Source of the DNA: Nitrosomonas sp. Nm33
GTDB lineage: Bacteria; Pseudomonadota; Gammaproteobacteria; Burkholderiales; Nitrosomonadaceae
DNA length: 64,000 bases
Direction of reading: 5' to 3'
NCBI RefSeq assembly: GCF_900107265.1
Contig: NZ_FNPJ01000009.1
Location: 1 to 64,000 of the forward strand
Shown here: positions 27,587 to 36,205 of the stretch, in pieces
Position numbering within the stretch: the first letter of the stretch is position 1
Layout: each line of letters opens with the position of its first letter
Position numbers and translations under genes: made by a program
Notes under the pieces: model-generated
What the model saw: only the letters and a program-made list of their open reading frames with translations
Database searches by the model: none
Told to the model about the DNA's origin: nothing

Positions 27587-28645
27587 ATGAACACTAAACA
27601 CTCTGAAGATCAACATTCTCTTTGGTGGATTATTTTGATCGGAGTGCTTGGAGCGTTGATTTATCTCCTAAGCCCAATACTAACGCCTTTTATATTGGCT
27701 GCAGTTATTGCCTATATCTGTAATCCTTTCGTTTCCTGGTTATTAATCAGAAGAATTTCCCGAACTTTGGGAACGGTACTGGTTATGCTCCTATCACTAG
27801 GTGCATTTATTGCCTTGATTTTGGTTATGGTGCCATTGTTTGAGAAGGAGATCATGCGGTTGGTTGATCGTGCCCCAGATTACCTTGAAATCGTTAAGGA
27901 GCAATGGATCCCGTGGTTGAAGACAACGTTGGGAATCAATCTGCAACTAGATGTGGCCATGCTCAGACAAGCCTTGGCAGAGCACTGGAAGAGTGCTGGG
28001 GGTGTTGCTGCTAAGATGTTGCCTTCACTAACGAGTGGTGGCATGGCAGTGTTGGATTTTTTAATGAGCTTACTGCTTACGCCGGTTGTGTTGTTTTACC
28101 TGCTCCGTGATTGGAATTCCTTAATTTCCCAGGTCAATGAATGGATCCCACCAGCCTGGCGAAAACAGCTGTATCCGCTTGTGTATGAAACTGATCGTGT
28201 GCTGGCAGAGTTCTTGCGTGGTCAGATTGCAGTCATTATCCTGATGAGCGGTTTTTACGTGACGGGTTTATGGATGGTTGGGCTAGAATTTGCTATACCA
28301 ATTGGACTCTTGGCGGGAATTTTGGTATTTGTACCTTATCTGGGTGCAATCGTAGGTTTAGCACTTGCGACATTCGCCGCAGTGATGCAATTTCAGGAAT
28401 GGAGCGGTGTAGTTACAGTTTGGTTCGTATTCGGTATAGGTCAATTACTTGAAAGTTTGTTAATTACACCTTGGTTAGTGGGTGAGCGCATTGGTCTGCA
28501 TCCAATCATGGTGATTTTTGCATTACTTGCCTTTGGTCAGTTATTCGGATTCATCGGTATTTTGTTAGCGCTGCCGATCAGTGCTGTATTACTGGTATGG
28601 CTCAGGCATTTGCATAAGCAATATTTGGATACGATGCAATCTTGA
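27587..28645 (+). CDS. AI-2E family transporter (PerM-like permease)
   Basis: 352 residues with about eight membrane helices in the 3 + loop + 5 arrangement of the AI-2E exporter family (PF01594). The cytoplasmic or periplasmic loop between about 70 and 150 carries LVDRAPDYLEIVKEQWIPWL. The C-terminal half has GLLAGILVFVPYLGAIVGLALA and PWLVGERIGLHPIMVIFALL, which are strong family marks. The substrate is not known; the family name reflects one member that exports autoinducer-2. Divergent from purM, as in many beta- and gammaproteobacteria. Confidence 0.9.
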   Translation: MNTKHSEDQHSLWWIILIGVLGALIYLLSPILTPFILAAVIAYICNPFVSWLLIRRISRTLGTVLVMLLSLGAFIALILVMVPLFEKEIMRLVDRAPDYLEIVKEQWIPWLKTTLGINLQLDVAMLRQALAEHWKSAGGVAAKMLPSLTSGGMAVLDFLMSLLLTPVVLFYLLRDWNSLISQVNEWIPPAWRKQLYPLVYETDRVLAEFLRGQIAVIILMSGFYVTGLWMVGLEFAIPIGLLAGILVFVPYLGAIVGLALATFAAVMQFQEWSGVVTVWFVFGIGQLLESLLITPWLVGERIGLHPIMVIFALLAFGQLFGFIGILLALPISAVLLVWLRHLHKQYLDTMQS

Positions 28646-28754
28646 TTGGTTTTATTATTTTTATCCCGCAATGACTTGGTTCTAATTAATATCTCCTTGA
28701 TTTTACAGAGATTACCGCTTATGTTGGTGGTTATCTAATTTAGAGAAATTTTCC

Positions 28755-29576
28755 ATGGTTACCGTCCGTTCCCCTGCTGTGGCAGGGCTATTTTATCCAG
28801 CCGATTCGCAGAGACTGGCTAAGAATATCGAGCAATTGTTGAGTACTGTCCAGACGCATAAATCAATAGTCAAAGCATTGATTGTGCCGCATGCAGGCTA
28901 TATCTATTCGGGTGCGATTGCAGCGTCAGCGTATGGAACACTTTGCTCCTTTGCTGAGTGCATTCGGCGTGTCATCTTGCTAGGTCCCGCGCATCGTGTT
29001 GCGGTACGTGGTTTGGCATTGCCTAATGTAGATGCTTTTACCACACCTCTGGGTCGGATGATGATCGATACAGCCGCCATCACTGACATCATACATTTAC
29101 CCCAGGTAACGGTTAGTCCGCAAGCGCACGCGCTGGAGCATTCATTGGAAGTGCAATTGCCATTTTTGCAAAGTACTTTAACGGATTTTTCGATTTTGCC
29201 TTTGGTGGTGGGAATGGCCTCGGCTGAGGAAGTGGCTGAAGTGTTGGATGATTTGTGGGGGAGTGAGGAAACCTTGATTATTGTCAGCTCTGATCTTTCG
29301 CACTATCTGCCATATGCTGTCGCACAACGTGAAGATCGCAAGACCGTCTCGTCCATTCTTGAATTACACCAATTCATCGATCATGAACATGCCTGCGGTG
29401 CGACACCCATTAATGGTTTAATGCTGGCTGCACGCAAATATCACTTGACTCCGCATTTGCTGGATTTACGCAACTCGGGTGATACCGCTGGTCAACGCGG
29501 GCAGGTAGTGGGTTATGGTGCATTCGCTTTTACATTGCCCCATTCAACTTCAGGGAGCATTGAGTATGCTACCTAA
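28755..29576 (+). CDS. amrB: AmmeMemoRadiSam system protein B (MEMO1 family)
   Basis: 273 residues of the MEMO/LigB-like fold. Conserved blocks are VRSPAVAGLFYPAD, IVPHAGYIYSGAIAASAYG, VILLGPAHRVAVRGLALP, EHSLEVQLPFLQ and SSDLSHYLPY. Their histidines and aspartates correspond to a dioxygenase-like metal site. The gene overlaps the AMMECR1 gene by 11 bases, and a radical SAM gene follows, forming the three-gene AmmeMemoRadiSam set. The set is widespread in bacteria and archaea; I know of no agreed reaction for it. Strong start: ATG at 28755. Confidence 0.92.
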   Translation: MVTVRSPAVAGLFYPADSQRLAKNIEQLLSTVQTHKSIVKALIVPHAGYIYSGAIAASAYGTLCSFAECIRRVILLGPAHRVAVRGLALPNVDAFTTPLGRMMIDTAAITDIIHLPQVTVSPQAHALEHSLEVQLPFLQSTLTDFSILPLVVGMASAEEVAEVLDDLWGSEETLIIVSSDLSHYLPYAVAQREDRKTVSSILELHQFIDHEHACGATPINGLMLAARKYHLTPHLLDLRNSGDTAGQRGQVVGYGAFAFTLPHSTSGSIEYAT

Positions 29577-30144
29577 TCAAGGAAAAGAATTGTTATCGAT
29601 TGGACGGTCTGCGATTGCGCGCGCTTTGAATATTCCTTATCGGTCTAAGAGCGATGAGCATGCACCTTGGTTGCAAGAGTTGAGCGCGTGTTTTGTTACG
29701 TTAATGCAGGATGGGGGGTTGCGTGGTTGTATCGGCTCACTTGAGGCGCAACGATCATTATTAATGGATGTCAAAAGTAATGCGGTGTCTGCTGCTTTAC
29801 ATGATCCGCGTTTTGTACCTTTGCGTGCTGCTGAGTTTGAGGATATTCATATCGAAATTTCATTGCTATCACCGAGGCTGGCGATGGCAGTCCAGGATGA
29901 AGCGGATGCGCTGGCGCAGCTGCGGCCAGGAATAGATGGCATCGTGTTTGAATATGGTTACTATCGCAGTACTTTTTTACCCCAAGTATGGGAGGAGCTT
30001 TCGCAACCTCTTCAATTTCTGGCTTTGTTGAAGCGGAAAGCAGGGCTACCTGCAGATTTTTGGGCAGAAGGGGTCAAGCTGTCTCGTTACACTGTAATCA
30101 AATGGCGTGAAATTGATAATGTAGAGGAATACCCAAATGGATGA
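29566..30144 (+). CDS. amrA: AmmeMemoRadiSam system protein A (AMMECR1 family)
   Basis: About 192 residues from the ATG at 29566; frame extension back to 29515 would lie fully inside the MEMO gene. The signature GGLRGCIGSLEA is visible near residue 47, followed by SAALHDPRFVPLRAAEFEDI and IEISLLSPR, and near the end TFLPQVWEEL. These match the AMMECR1 domain, including the invariant Cys in the LRGCIG loop. The biochemical role is unknown. It overlaps the upstream gene by 11 bases and the downstream radical SAM gene by 8, which argues for coupled translation and a shared complex or pathway. Confidence 0.92.
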   Translation: MLPNQGKELLSIGRSAIARALNIPYRSKSDEHAPWLQELSACFVTLMQDGGLRGCIGSLEAQRSLLMDVKSNAVSAALHDPRFVPLRAAEFEDIHIEISLLSPRLAMAVQDEADALAQLRPGIDGIVFEYGYYRSTFLPQVWEELSQPLQFLALLKRKAGLPADFWAEGVKLSRYTVIKWREIDNVEEYPNG

Positions 30145-31228
30145 ACCGATTAGTAGTGCAGAACGATATCCTGCTAAATATTGGCATTGGTTGAGTGATG
30201 GACGTATCCAATGTGACTTGTGTCCACGTGATTGTAAATTGCATGAAGGGCAGCGTGGCGCGTGCTTTGTACGTGGCCGGCTAGGCGATGAGATGGTGCT
30301 GACGACCTATGGTCGTTCTTCGGGTTTCTGTGTAGATCCCATCGAGAAAAAACCGCTGAATCACTTTTATCCAGGCAGCAGCATATTGTCGTTTGGTACT
30401 GCAGGTTGCAATCTTGCCTGTAAATTTTGTCAGAACTGGGATATTTCCAAATCACGTAGCTTCGATAAACTTGCTGATCAGGCAAGCCCAGAAGCCATTG
30501 CGCGAACAGCCGAGCATTTGGGCTGTAAAAGTGTTGCGTTTACCTATAACGACCCAGTCATTTTTGCAGAATATGCCATGGATGTGGCCGATGCGTGTCA
30601 TGAGCGAAATATTAAGACCGTGGCAGTCACTGCTGGTTATATCCATGCTGAACCTCGACGCAATTTCTTCACTAAAATAGATGCCGCCAATGTCGATCTA
30701 AAAGCATTTACCGAGGAATTTTATGTCAAGCAAACCGGTTCGCACTTGCAGCCGGTGCTCCAGACCCTGAAATATCTCAAGCACGAAACTCAGGTATGGC
30801 TTGAGCTAACAACATTATTAATCCCTGGGCTCAATGATTCTACAGAAGAATTGCAGGCCCTTAGTGAATGGGTGGCTAGAGAACTTGGTGTGGAGGTGCC
30901 GATACACTTCACGGCATTTCATCCCGACTACAAAATGATTAATATACCAAGTACTCCAACCAGTACTCTTATTCGGGCGCGTAAAATTGCCCACACGGCA
31001 GGACTCAAGTACGTTTATACGGGAAATGTGCATAATGAAGAGGGAGATACCACCTTTTGCCCATCATGTGGTGTGACCTTGATTGAGCGTGGCTGGTATG
31101 AAATTGCTCACTATCGTCTCACTCCCAACGGACATTGTCCTGATTGCAGTGCCGCTATTGCCGGGCGTTTTGGTGAATATGCCGAGACATTCGGCAGGCG
31201 GCGTATTCCAGTTGCTATAGGAGGTTAG
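30137..31228 (+). CDS. amrS: AmmeMemoRadiSam system radical SAM enzyme
   Basis: 363 residues. The 4Fe-4S SAM-binding motif C-x3-C-x2-C is seen in GCNLACKFCQNWDIS (near residue 94). An N-terminal cysteine group (CDLCPRDCKLHEGQRGACFVR cut after CDLC) and a C-terminal pair of CxxC groups (FCPSCG and HCPDCS) suggest additional metal or zinc sites. This resembles pyruvate-formate-lyase-activating-enzyme-like proteins found with AMMECR1 and MEMO. Target unknown. It lies one base before the alpha/beta hydrolase gene. Confidence 0.93.
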   Translation: MDEPISSAERYPAKYWHWLSDGRIQCDLCPRDCKLHEGQRGACFVRGRLGDEMVLTTYGRSSGFCVDPIEKKPLNHFYPGSSILSFGTAGCNLACKFCQNWDISKSRSFDKLADQASPEAIARTAEHLGCKSVAFTYNDPVIFAEYAMDVADACHERNIKTVAVTAGYIHAEPRRNFFTKIDAANVDLKAFTEEFYVKQTGSHLQPVLQTLKYLKHETQVWLELTTLLIPGLNDSTEELQALSEWVARELGVEVPIHFTAFHPDYKMINIPSTPTSTLIRARKIAHTAGLKYVYTGNVHNEEGDTTFCPSCGVTLIERGWYEIAHYRLTPNGHCPDCSAAIAGRFGEYAETFGRRRIPVAIGG

Positions 31229-31229
31229 T

Positions 31230-31868
31230 ATGAGTGCAGTGTTTATTCAGGATGGCGCTGCCCAACTAGGTGGCGAATTGGTGTTACCGCCTTCTGCAGC
31301 GGGTGTAGTGTTATTTGCGCATGGCAGTGGCAGTAGTCGCTTTAGTCCACGTAATACCTATGTAGCCAAAGTGCTGCAGGATCATGGTGTGGGCACGCTA
31401 TTATTTGATCTGCTGACCCAAGAAGAAGATCGGGATTATGCAACACGCTTTGATATCGAATTACTTACACGACGTTTGCTTGCCGCAACATCATGGTTGA
31501 AAAGTGAACCGAAGACGCAATCATTGCGAGTAGGATATTTTGGTGCCAGCACAGGCGCTGCCGCTGCACTGCAGGCAGCCGCAAAATTGGGGAATAAAAT
31601 TACTGCTGTCGTGTCGCGCGGTGGGCGCCCTGATCTCGCTGGTGAGCAAGCCCTAAGAGAAGTTAATGCTCCTACTTTGCTACTTGTTGGTGGAGCAGAT
31701 TACGGCGTGATTGAATTAAATCAACAAGCCTATTCACTATTGAATTGCGAAAAGCAGTTTACCTTGATTCCAGGAGCAACCCATTTATTTGAGGAACCTG
31801 GCACGCTGGAACAGGTTGCGCGCCATGCAGCAGACTGGTTTATTCGGTATTTTAGTATTTCGAAATAA
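31230..31868 (+). CDS. Dienelactone-hydrolase-like alpha/beta hydrolase
   Basis: 212 residues. Triad candidates are the nucleophile Ser in YFGASTGAAAAL (near residue 109), the Asp in LLVGGADYGVIELN and the His in IPGATHLFEEPG. The oxyanion region is VVLFAHGSGSSRFSPRN. Length and motifs match small cytoplasmic DLH-like hydrolases. It follows the radical SAM gene by one base and ends back to back with the phosphoribosyltransferase gene (31868/31869). Mycobacteria carry a single protein that fuses a phosphoribosyltransferase to a hydrolase of this kind, so the two probably act together. Substrate unknown. Confidence 0.86.
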   Translation: MSAVFIQDGAAQLGGELVLPPSAAGVVLFAHGSGSSRFSPRNTYVAKVLQDHGVGTLLFDLLTQEEDRDYATRFDIELLTRRLLAATSWLKSEPKTQSLRVGYFGASTGAAAALQAAAKLGNKITAVVSRGGRPDLAGEQALREVNAPTLLLVGGADYGVIELNQQAYSLLNCEKQFTLIPGATHLFEEPGTLEQVARHAADWFIRYFSISK

Positions 31869-32498
31869 TTACTCGTCGTTTTTTCTCAATAGCGCAACCA
31901 CTTCCTCATCACTAACTTGGGGAAAGGACTGGTAAAATTGCCCTACTGAGTAAAATAGTTCTGGCACCTGAAGGCAAACCATCTCATCAGCATAAGGTGT
32001 AACTTTAGCCAAAGTTTCGGGTGGTGCAACAGGTACGGCACATATCAATTTTTGTGGATGTTTAGCGCGCAAGGCATGCAGGGCAGCAATCATAGTGGAT
32101 CCGGTTGCTAAACCATCATCTACCACGATGACGATGCGTCCTTTGGGATCAAGAGGTGGGCGAATCGGTGTGTAGCTATTACGCCGTTCACGCATGACTT
32201 CGAGTTGGATGGCTTTCTCTTGTTCAATATAAGTTGAATCGCCTACCACTTGATGGGCATATTCAGCAAGATATGTCCAACCTGTTTCATCTATTGCGCC
32301 AATTGCAAATTCTGGGTTGTCAGGGGCGCGTAATTTACGTACAAGCACGATATCCATATCGCCATCTAGCATATCGGCAATAATTTTTGCCATTGGCACT
32401 GCACCACGTGGAATCGCAAGCACTAATGGGCGTTGACCATGATACGGATTCAATTTCTTTGCCAATAAGACGGCTGCTTCATTACGATCACGAAACAT
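31869..32498 (-). CDS. Phosphoribosyltransferase-fold protein
   Basis: 209 residues with the type I PRPP-binding loop VIVVDDGLATGSTMIAAL (near residue 110), preceded by LAIPRGAVPMAKIIAD, which provides the second loop. The pattern matches the stand-alone PRTases often seen beside, or fused with, dienelactone-hydrolase-like enzymes. The nucleobase or other acceptor is unknown, and a salvage role is not supported by the neighbours. A strong ribosome-binding site (AGGAGGAGAG on the minus strand) precedes the ATG at 32498. It converges on the hydrolase gene with no gap. Confidence 0.87.
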   Translation of the reverse strand: MFRDRNEAAVLLAKKLNPYHGQRPLVLAIPRGAVPMAKIIADMLDGDMDIVLVRKLRAPDNPEFAIGAIDETGWTYLAEYAHQVVGDSTYIEQEKAIQLEVMRERRNSYTPIRPPLDPKGRIVIVVDDGLATGSTMIAALHALRAKHPQKLICAVPVAPPETLAKVTPYADEMVCLQVPELFYSVGQFYQSFPQVSDEEVVALLRKNDE

Positions 32499-32749
32499 TT
32501 TCCTCTCCTCCTTTTTGGTCTGTTACTCAAATCATACGCTTAAATAAATAGCGGCAGTCAGTTTTATAACAACAATCTGGTTAATCATTTAAAAGAGAGG
32601 TAGGATATGAGACTTGAGAATGCGGGATTCGTAGTTTTGATCACTTAATAAGCAATTATGATCTATATTGAACCTTGTGCCTTACCTTATGCCTTATTAA
32701 ATCAAGTCATGACACTTATATTTCATATTTATTAAAGGAGGCATGTGCT

Positions 32750-33265
32750 ATGAGTCATTCTAAAGGGTATTCTAAAATTCCTCTGGGTTATCATATAATT
32801 ACTCGTCACGATGGTATTCTTCAGGAGAAAGTGCACGATGCTTATAAGGCCAGAGGTAAGTTACATGAACCGACCTTGTGCCCGGAATGTAATGCGGTCT
32901 TCCATCAGGGACGCTGGCAGTGGTTGCCCGCACCAGCTAATGCACATCAACAAATTTGCCCAGCTTGTCATCGTATCCATGATCACTATCCTGCGGGTTT
33001 TTTGACTCTGGAAGGACCGTTTTTTTTAGCGCATCGCGATGAAATCATGCATCTAGTGCACAATGAGGAAAAGCACGAGCGCGCAGAACACCCTCTTAAG
33101 CGTATCATGGAGATTGAAGAAGAACCTGATTCCACGTTAATTACTACCACAGATATCCATCTTGTTCGTGGGATGGGTGAAGCGATTCATCATTCTTTCC
33201 AGGGCGAGCTTGAGTTTCACTATAATCCGGAAGAGAACTTGCTGCGAGTGCATTGGTCACGCTGA
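32750..33265 (+). CDS. BCAM0308-type zinc-ribbon protein of unknown function
   Basis: 171 residues from the ATG at 32750, which has AAAGGAGG upstream; a longer frame from 32675 lacks such a site. Two CxxC pairs, LCPECNAVF and ICPACHRIH, form a zinc ribbon, followed by HDHYPAGFLTLEGPFF and a mixed alpha/beta C-terminal half. I recognise the family as BCAM0308-like, which has no assigned role; the ribbon resembles archaeal NMD3-like domains. It sits 63 bases before an Hsp20 gene, so a stress-related or proteostasis role is possible but unproven. Confidence 0.75.
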   Translation: MSHSKGYSKIPLGYHIITRHDGILQEKVHDAYKARGKLHEPTLCPECNAVFHQGRWQWLPAPANAHQQICPACHRIHDHYPAGFLTLEGPFFLAHRDEIMHLVHNEEKHERAEHPLKRIMEIEEEPDSTLITTTDIHLVRGMGEAIHHSFQGELEFHYNPEENLLRVHWSR

Positions 33266-33328
33266 TGGTATCATTGTTTATAACATAATGATTAATGTAT
33301 TTTTTAATGATGAAATAGGAGAGCAATT

Positions 33329-33835
33329 ATGTTGGAGTCATTAAAAGAGGCAGGGAAAAACATTGGTCGTGAATTGGGTCGCGCATGGGAGAATCTCTCT
33401 GAAGGTTGGCGCGAATTGCTTAGCCGGGGTGGAGAAGCGTTAACCCATTTTGGCCGCGGTAAAGATGAGGTGGCCGCAGAAGGTGAAAGTCAACTGCCCG
33501 TTCTTCCGCGATGGAGTTTACTAGCAGGAGAGGTAGAGGAAACAGATAAGGAAATCATTGTGCGCATGGAGGCGCCTGGTATTGAGAAAGAAGATTGGCA
33601 AATTACCATTGATGGAAATAGACTCTATTTAAGCGGAGAAAAACGCTTCGAAAGGGTTACCCATGATAGTACTTACCATATCATGGAACGTGCTTATGGA
33701 GCTTTTCAACGATCGATTCCGTTGCCACGCGATGTGGATATTGACAGAGCAGAGGCTAATTACAAGAATGGTGTATTGACTGTACGTTTACCAAAAGTTG
33801 GGAACAGCAAGCCTAGAACGGTTAGTTTGCCCTGA
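33329..33835 (+). CDS. Hsp20/alpha-crystallin small heat-shock protein
   Basis: 168 residues. An N-terminal helix-rich arm (1-65) precedes the alpha-crystallin domain (about 70-160). Core strands are ETDKEIIVRMEAPGIEKEDW, ITIDGNRLYLSGEKR, and AYGAFQRSIPLPRDVD. The conserved ANYKNGVLTVRLPK ends the domain. It lacks the C-terminal I-x-I/V anchor, ending TVSLP instead. ATP-independent holdase for unfolding proteins. Ribosome-binding site AGGAGAG precedes the ATG at 33329. It follows the BCAM0308-type gene. Confidence 0.93.
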   Translation: MLESLKEAGKNIGRELGRAWENLSEGWRELLSRGGEALTHFGRGKDEVAAEGESQLPVLPRWSLLAGEVEETDKEIIVRMEAPGIEKEDWQITIDGNRLYLSGEKRFERVTHDSTYHIMERAYGAFQRSIPLPRDVDIDRAEANYKNGVLTVRLPKVGNSKPRTVSLP

Positions 33836-33907
33836 AATAGATATTGATGATTGTGTCGATAAGTAAATGATGCAGGATTGTTCCTGAAATGATTCCGGCA
33901 TGAGTCC

Positions 33908-34588
33908 ATGAAGCAGCTATTACTTGATATTTCGTCACCACAGCCTCCCACACTGGAGAACTTTATTCCAGGACGTAATCTTGAATTGCTGCAAGTACTT
34001 AAAAATACTTTAACAAATCAGAATCCAGAGCGTTTTATTTACGTATGGGGTAATTCTGGATGTGGTAAAAGCCATTTGTTGCAGGCGGTGGTTGAGGCGT
34101 TTGTTCAACAGCGACTCAAAGCAATTTATGTTTCATGCGAAATTAATAGTGAATTTGCATTTGATGCGGTTTCTATTCGCTGCATGGCGATTGATAATGT
34201 AGAGCGATTGGGATCAGCTGCACAAATCAGATTATTTAATTTTTATAACCAAGTACGAGAGGAAGGAGATGCATTGTTTTTGGTAAGTGGTGAAGTATCC
34301 CCTGCGCGACTGACTTTACGGCAAGATTTAGTTACGCGTCTTGCCTGGGGATTGGTTTATCAGATACATGAATTAAACGATGAGGAAAAAAGAGAAGCTA
34401 TGAAAAGTCATGCAATCAGCTGCGGATTTGAGCTGCCTCATGAGATTTGCGATTATTTGCTGCAGCATGAGCAGCGCAATTTACCTGCTCTGATCAGAGT
34501 AATTGATGCATTGGATCGTTATTCTCTTGCCAAGCAACGGCAAATAACACTTCCTTTATTGCGCGAATTATTACAGGTTGCCTCATGA
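33908..34588 (+). CDS. hda: DnaA regulatory inactivator Hda
   Basis: 226 residues of the short AAA+ DnaA-like family. N-terminal clamp-binding motif QLLLDI (residues 3-8) fits the QxxLxL type used to bind the beta sliding clamp. ATPase motifs are VWGNSGCGKSHLLQA (Walker A, near residue 46), the short sensor block VDNVERLG-like AIDNVERLG, and DLVTRLAWGLVYQIHELNDE as sensor and arginine region. Promotes hydrolysis of DnaA-bound ATP after initiation. The end overlaps the HAD gene by four bases (ATGA). In relatives, perM and hda are neighbours; here about 5 kb of other genes separate them. Confidence 0.92.
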   Translation: MKQLLLDISSPQPPTLENFIPGRNLELLQVLKNTLTNQNPERFIYVWGNSGCGKSHLLQAVVEAFVQQRLKAIYVSCEINSEFAFDAVSIRCMAIDNVERLGSAAQIRLFNFYNQVREEGDALFLVSGEVSPARLTLRQDLVTRLAWGLVYQIHELNDEEKREAMKSHAISCGFELPHEICDYLLQHEQRNLPALIRVIDALDRYSLAKQRQITLPLLRELLQVAS

Positions 34589-35247
34589 AGTTGGCTTTAT
34601 TTGATCTAGATAATACTCTTCTTGCTGGGGATAGTGATTTTCAATGGGCACAATTTCTAATTGAACAGAAAGTGCTCGATCGTGAAGTGTATGAAGCGCG
34701 CAACATCGAGTTTTATGAGCAATACAAAGCGGGCACACTCGATATTCATGAATTTCTCGATTTTCAGCTAAAGCCATTAGCACGTCACCCACGAGAGCAG
34801 CTTGATGCATGGCGCGGTGAATTCATTCAAAAAAGAATCGTACCACTAATTGCGCCTGGTACGCATGATTTGATTGCCAAGCACAAACTTGAACGTAATT
34901 TATGCATCATCATCACAGCAACCAACAGTTTTGTAACTGCCCCAATTGCGCGGATATTAGGTATTGATCATCTAATTGCAACCGAGCCGGAACAGAAAGA
35001 CGGTCAATTCACAGGCCGAATATCAGGAATACCCAGCTTCAGGGAAGGGAAAATCACGCGATTGGAGCAATGGTTGGATAAGCATAATCTCACTTGGCTC
35101 TCTTTTCTGGAAAGCTGGTTTTACAGTGATTCACTGAATGATTTGCCGCTTCTGAAGAAAGTGACGCATCCTGTTGCTGTTGATCCTGATGCCACACTTG
35201 AAGGGTATGCACAACGAAATGGATGGCCAATTATTAGCTTGCGATAG
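34585..35247 (+). CDS. HAD-IB family phosphatase (SerB-like)
   Basis: 220 residues. HAD motif I is LFDLDNTLLAGDSD (nucleophile Asp7, acid Asp9), motif II is ITATNSFVTAPIA, and motif IV is YSDSLNDLPLL. A four-helix cap lies between residues 20 and 90. This is the TIGR01490-like group of the HAD-IB subfamily, related to phosphoserine phosphatase, with unknown substrate. The start overlaps the hda stop (ATGA), a pairing that is common in betaproteobacteria. Confidence 0.9.
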   Translation: MKLALFDLDNTLLAGDSDFQWAQFLIEQKVLDREVYEARNIEFYEQYKAGTLDIHEFLDFQLKPLARHPREQLDAWRGEFIQKRIVPLIAPGTHDLIAKHKLERNLCIIITATNSFVTAPIARILGIDHLIATEPEQKDGQFTGRISGIPSFREGKITRLEQWLDKHNLTWLSFLESWFYSDSLNDLPLLKKVTHPVAVDPDATLEGYAQRNGWPIISLR

Positions 35248-35347
35248 TTTTTGTGGGAAGGAAAAATTTTCTTGATTTGCTTATGCAGTGAAATGCAAGC
35301 CTTGATTGAAATAAATAAAGAATTTCGATAGATATTAGGTATACCTA

Positions 35348-36205
35348 GGGTCTGTTGACGTTTTGAGATAAGTATTTCATAAATAGAAGCAAACTCGTAA
35401 TATTGAGGTGTTCTCACGCCACCAATAAAACGAGTTTGCGATGCCCCGATTGATGCTCAACGATGAGTTCTGGTCGAAGCTGGAGAAAATTCTGCTTCAA
35501 GAAGCGATTTATAACAAGCGCAATTTGCGCATGACAGTAGAAGGTATGCTATACCGAATGCGGGTTGGTTGTCCGTGGCGAGACTTACCCGAGATGTTTG
35601 GATGCTGGAATTCCATCTATAAGAGATTCAATGCTTGGTCATCCAGTAACAAGTGGAGCAGAGTTTTCAAGGCACTGATCGATGATGCGGATTGGAAGTG
35701 GGAATTCATTGACGGCAGTTATATTAAAGCGCATCAGCATAGTGCGGGTGCAGGAGGTCAAGAACCGCAGGCCATCGGGAAAAGCCGTGCGGGTAACACC
35801 ACAAAGATTCATTTGGCGGTTGATGGTTGTGGTTTACCAGTTGAGTTTGAGATTACTGGTGGAGAAGTGAATGACTGTTCTGTAGCACCGCAGCTGATTG
35901 CCAGATTACCTGATGCGCAAGCGATTGTAGCGGATAAGGGATATGACAGTGAGTGTATACGTGAGCAGATAGTAAAGAAGGGAGCCATGGCTGTGATTCC
36001 AGGAAAGCGCAATTCGTTGAAGGGTAACGCAGATATGGATTGGGGCTTGTATAGATATCGACATTTGGTGGAAAATGCTTTTGCCCGACTAAAACAGTAT
36101 CGGGCAGTGGCAACACGATACGACAAACTAAAGAGAAATTATGAAAGTATGGTTGCCATGGCATGCGGGTATCTGTGGCTACCTGTGTGAAATGTCAACA
36201 GACCC
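35348..36205 (+). mobile_element. IS5-family insertion sequence, 858 bp, apparently intact
   Basis: Left end gggtctgttgacgttt (from 35348) and right end aaatgtcaacagaccc (to 36205) are inverted copies with one mismatch. TA flanks both sides (35346-35347 and 36206-36207), the two-base duplication typical of the IS427 group of IS5. One full-length transposase frame fills the element. It lies between the HAD gene and a gene that carries an in-frame stop. Confidence 0.9.
35441..36190 (+). CDS. IS5-family transposase (IS427 group)
   Basis: 249 residues and uninterrupted. N-terminal insertion-element domain of the DUF4096 type is seen in MTVEGMLYRMRVGCPWRDLP and FGCWNSIYKRFNAWS. The DDE catalytic core is seen in FIDGSYIKAHQHSAGAGGQE (first Asp), AIVADKGYDSECIRE (second Asp) and HLVENAFARLKQYRAVATRY (Glu). 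It is placed in one frame here, whereas many IS427 elements split it. Likely an active copy; other copies elsewhere in the genome are expected. Confidence 0.93.
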   Translation: MPRLMLNDEFWSKLEKILLQEAIYNKRNLRMTVEGMLYRMRVGCPWRDLPEMFGCWNSIYKRFNAWSSSNKWSRVFKALIDDADWKWEFIDGSYIKAHQHSAGAGGQEPQAIGKSRAGNTTKIHLAVDGCGLPVEFEITGGEVNDCSVAPQLIARLPDAQAIVADKGYDSECIREQIVKKGAMAVIPGKRNSLKGNADMDWGLYRYRHLVENAFARLKQYRAVATRYDKLKRNYESMVAMACGYLWLPV

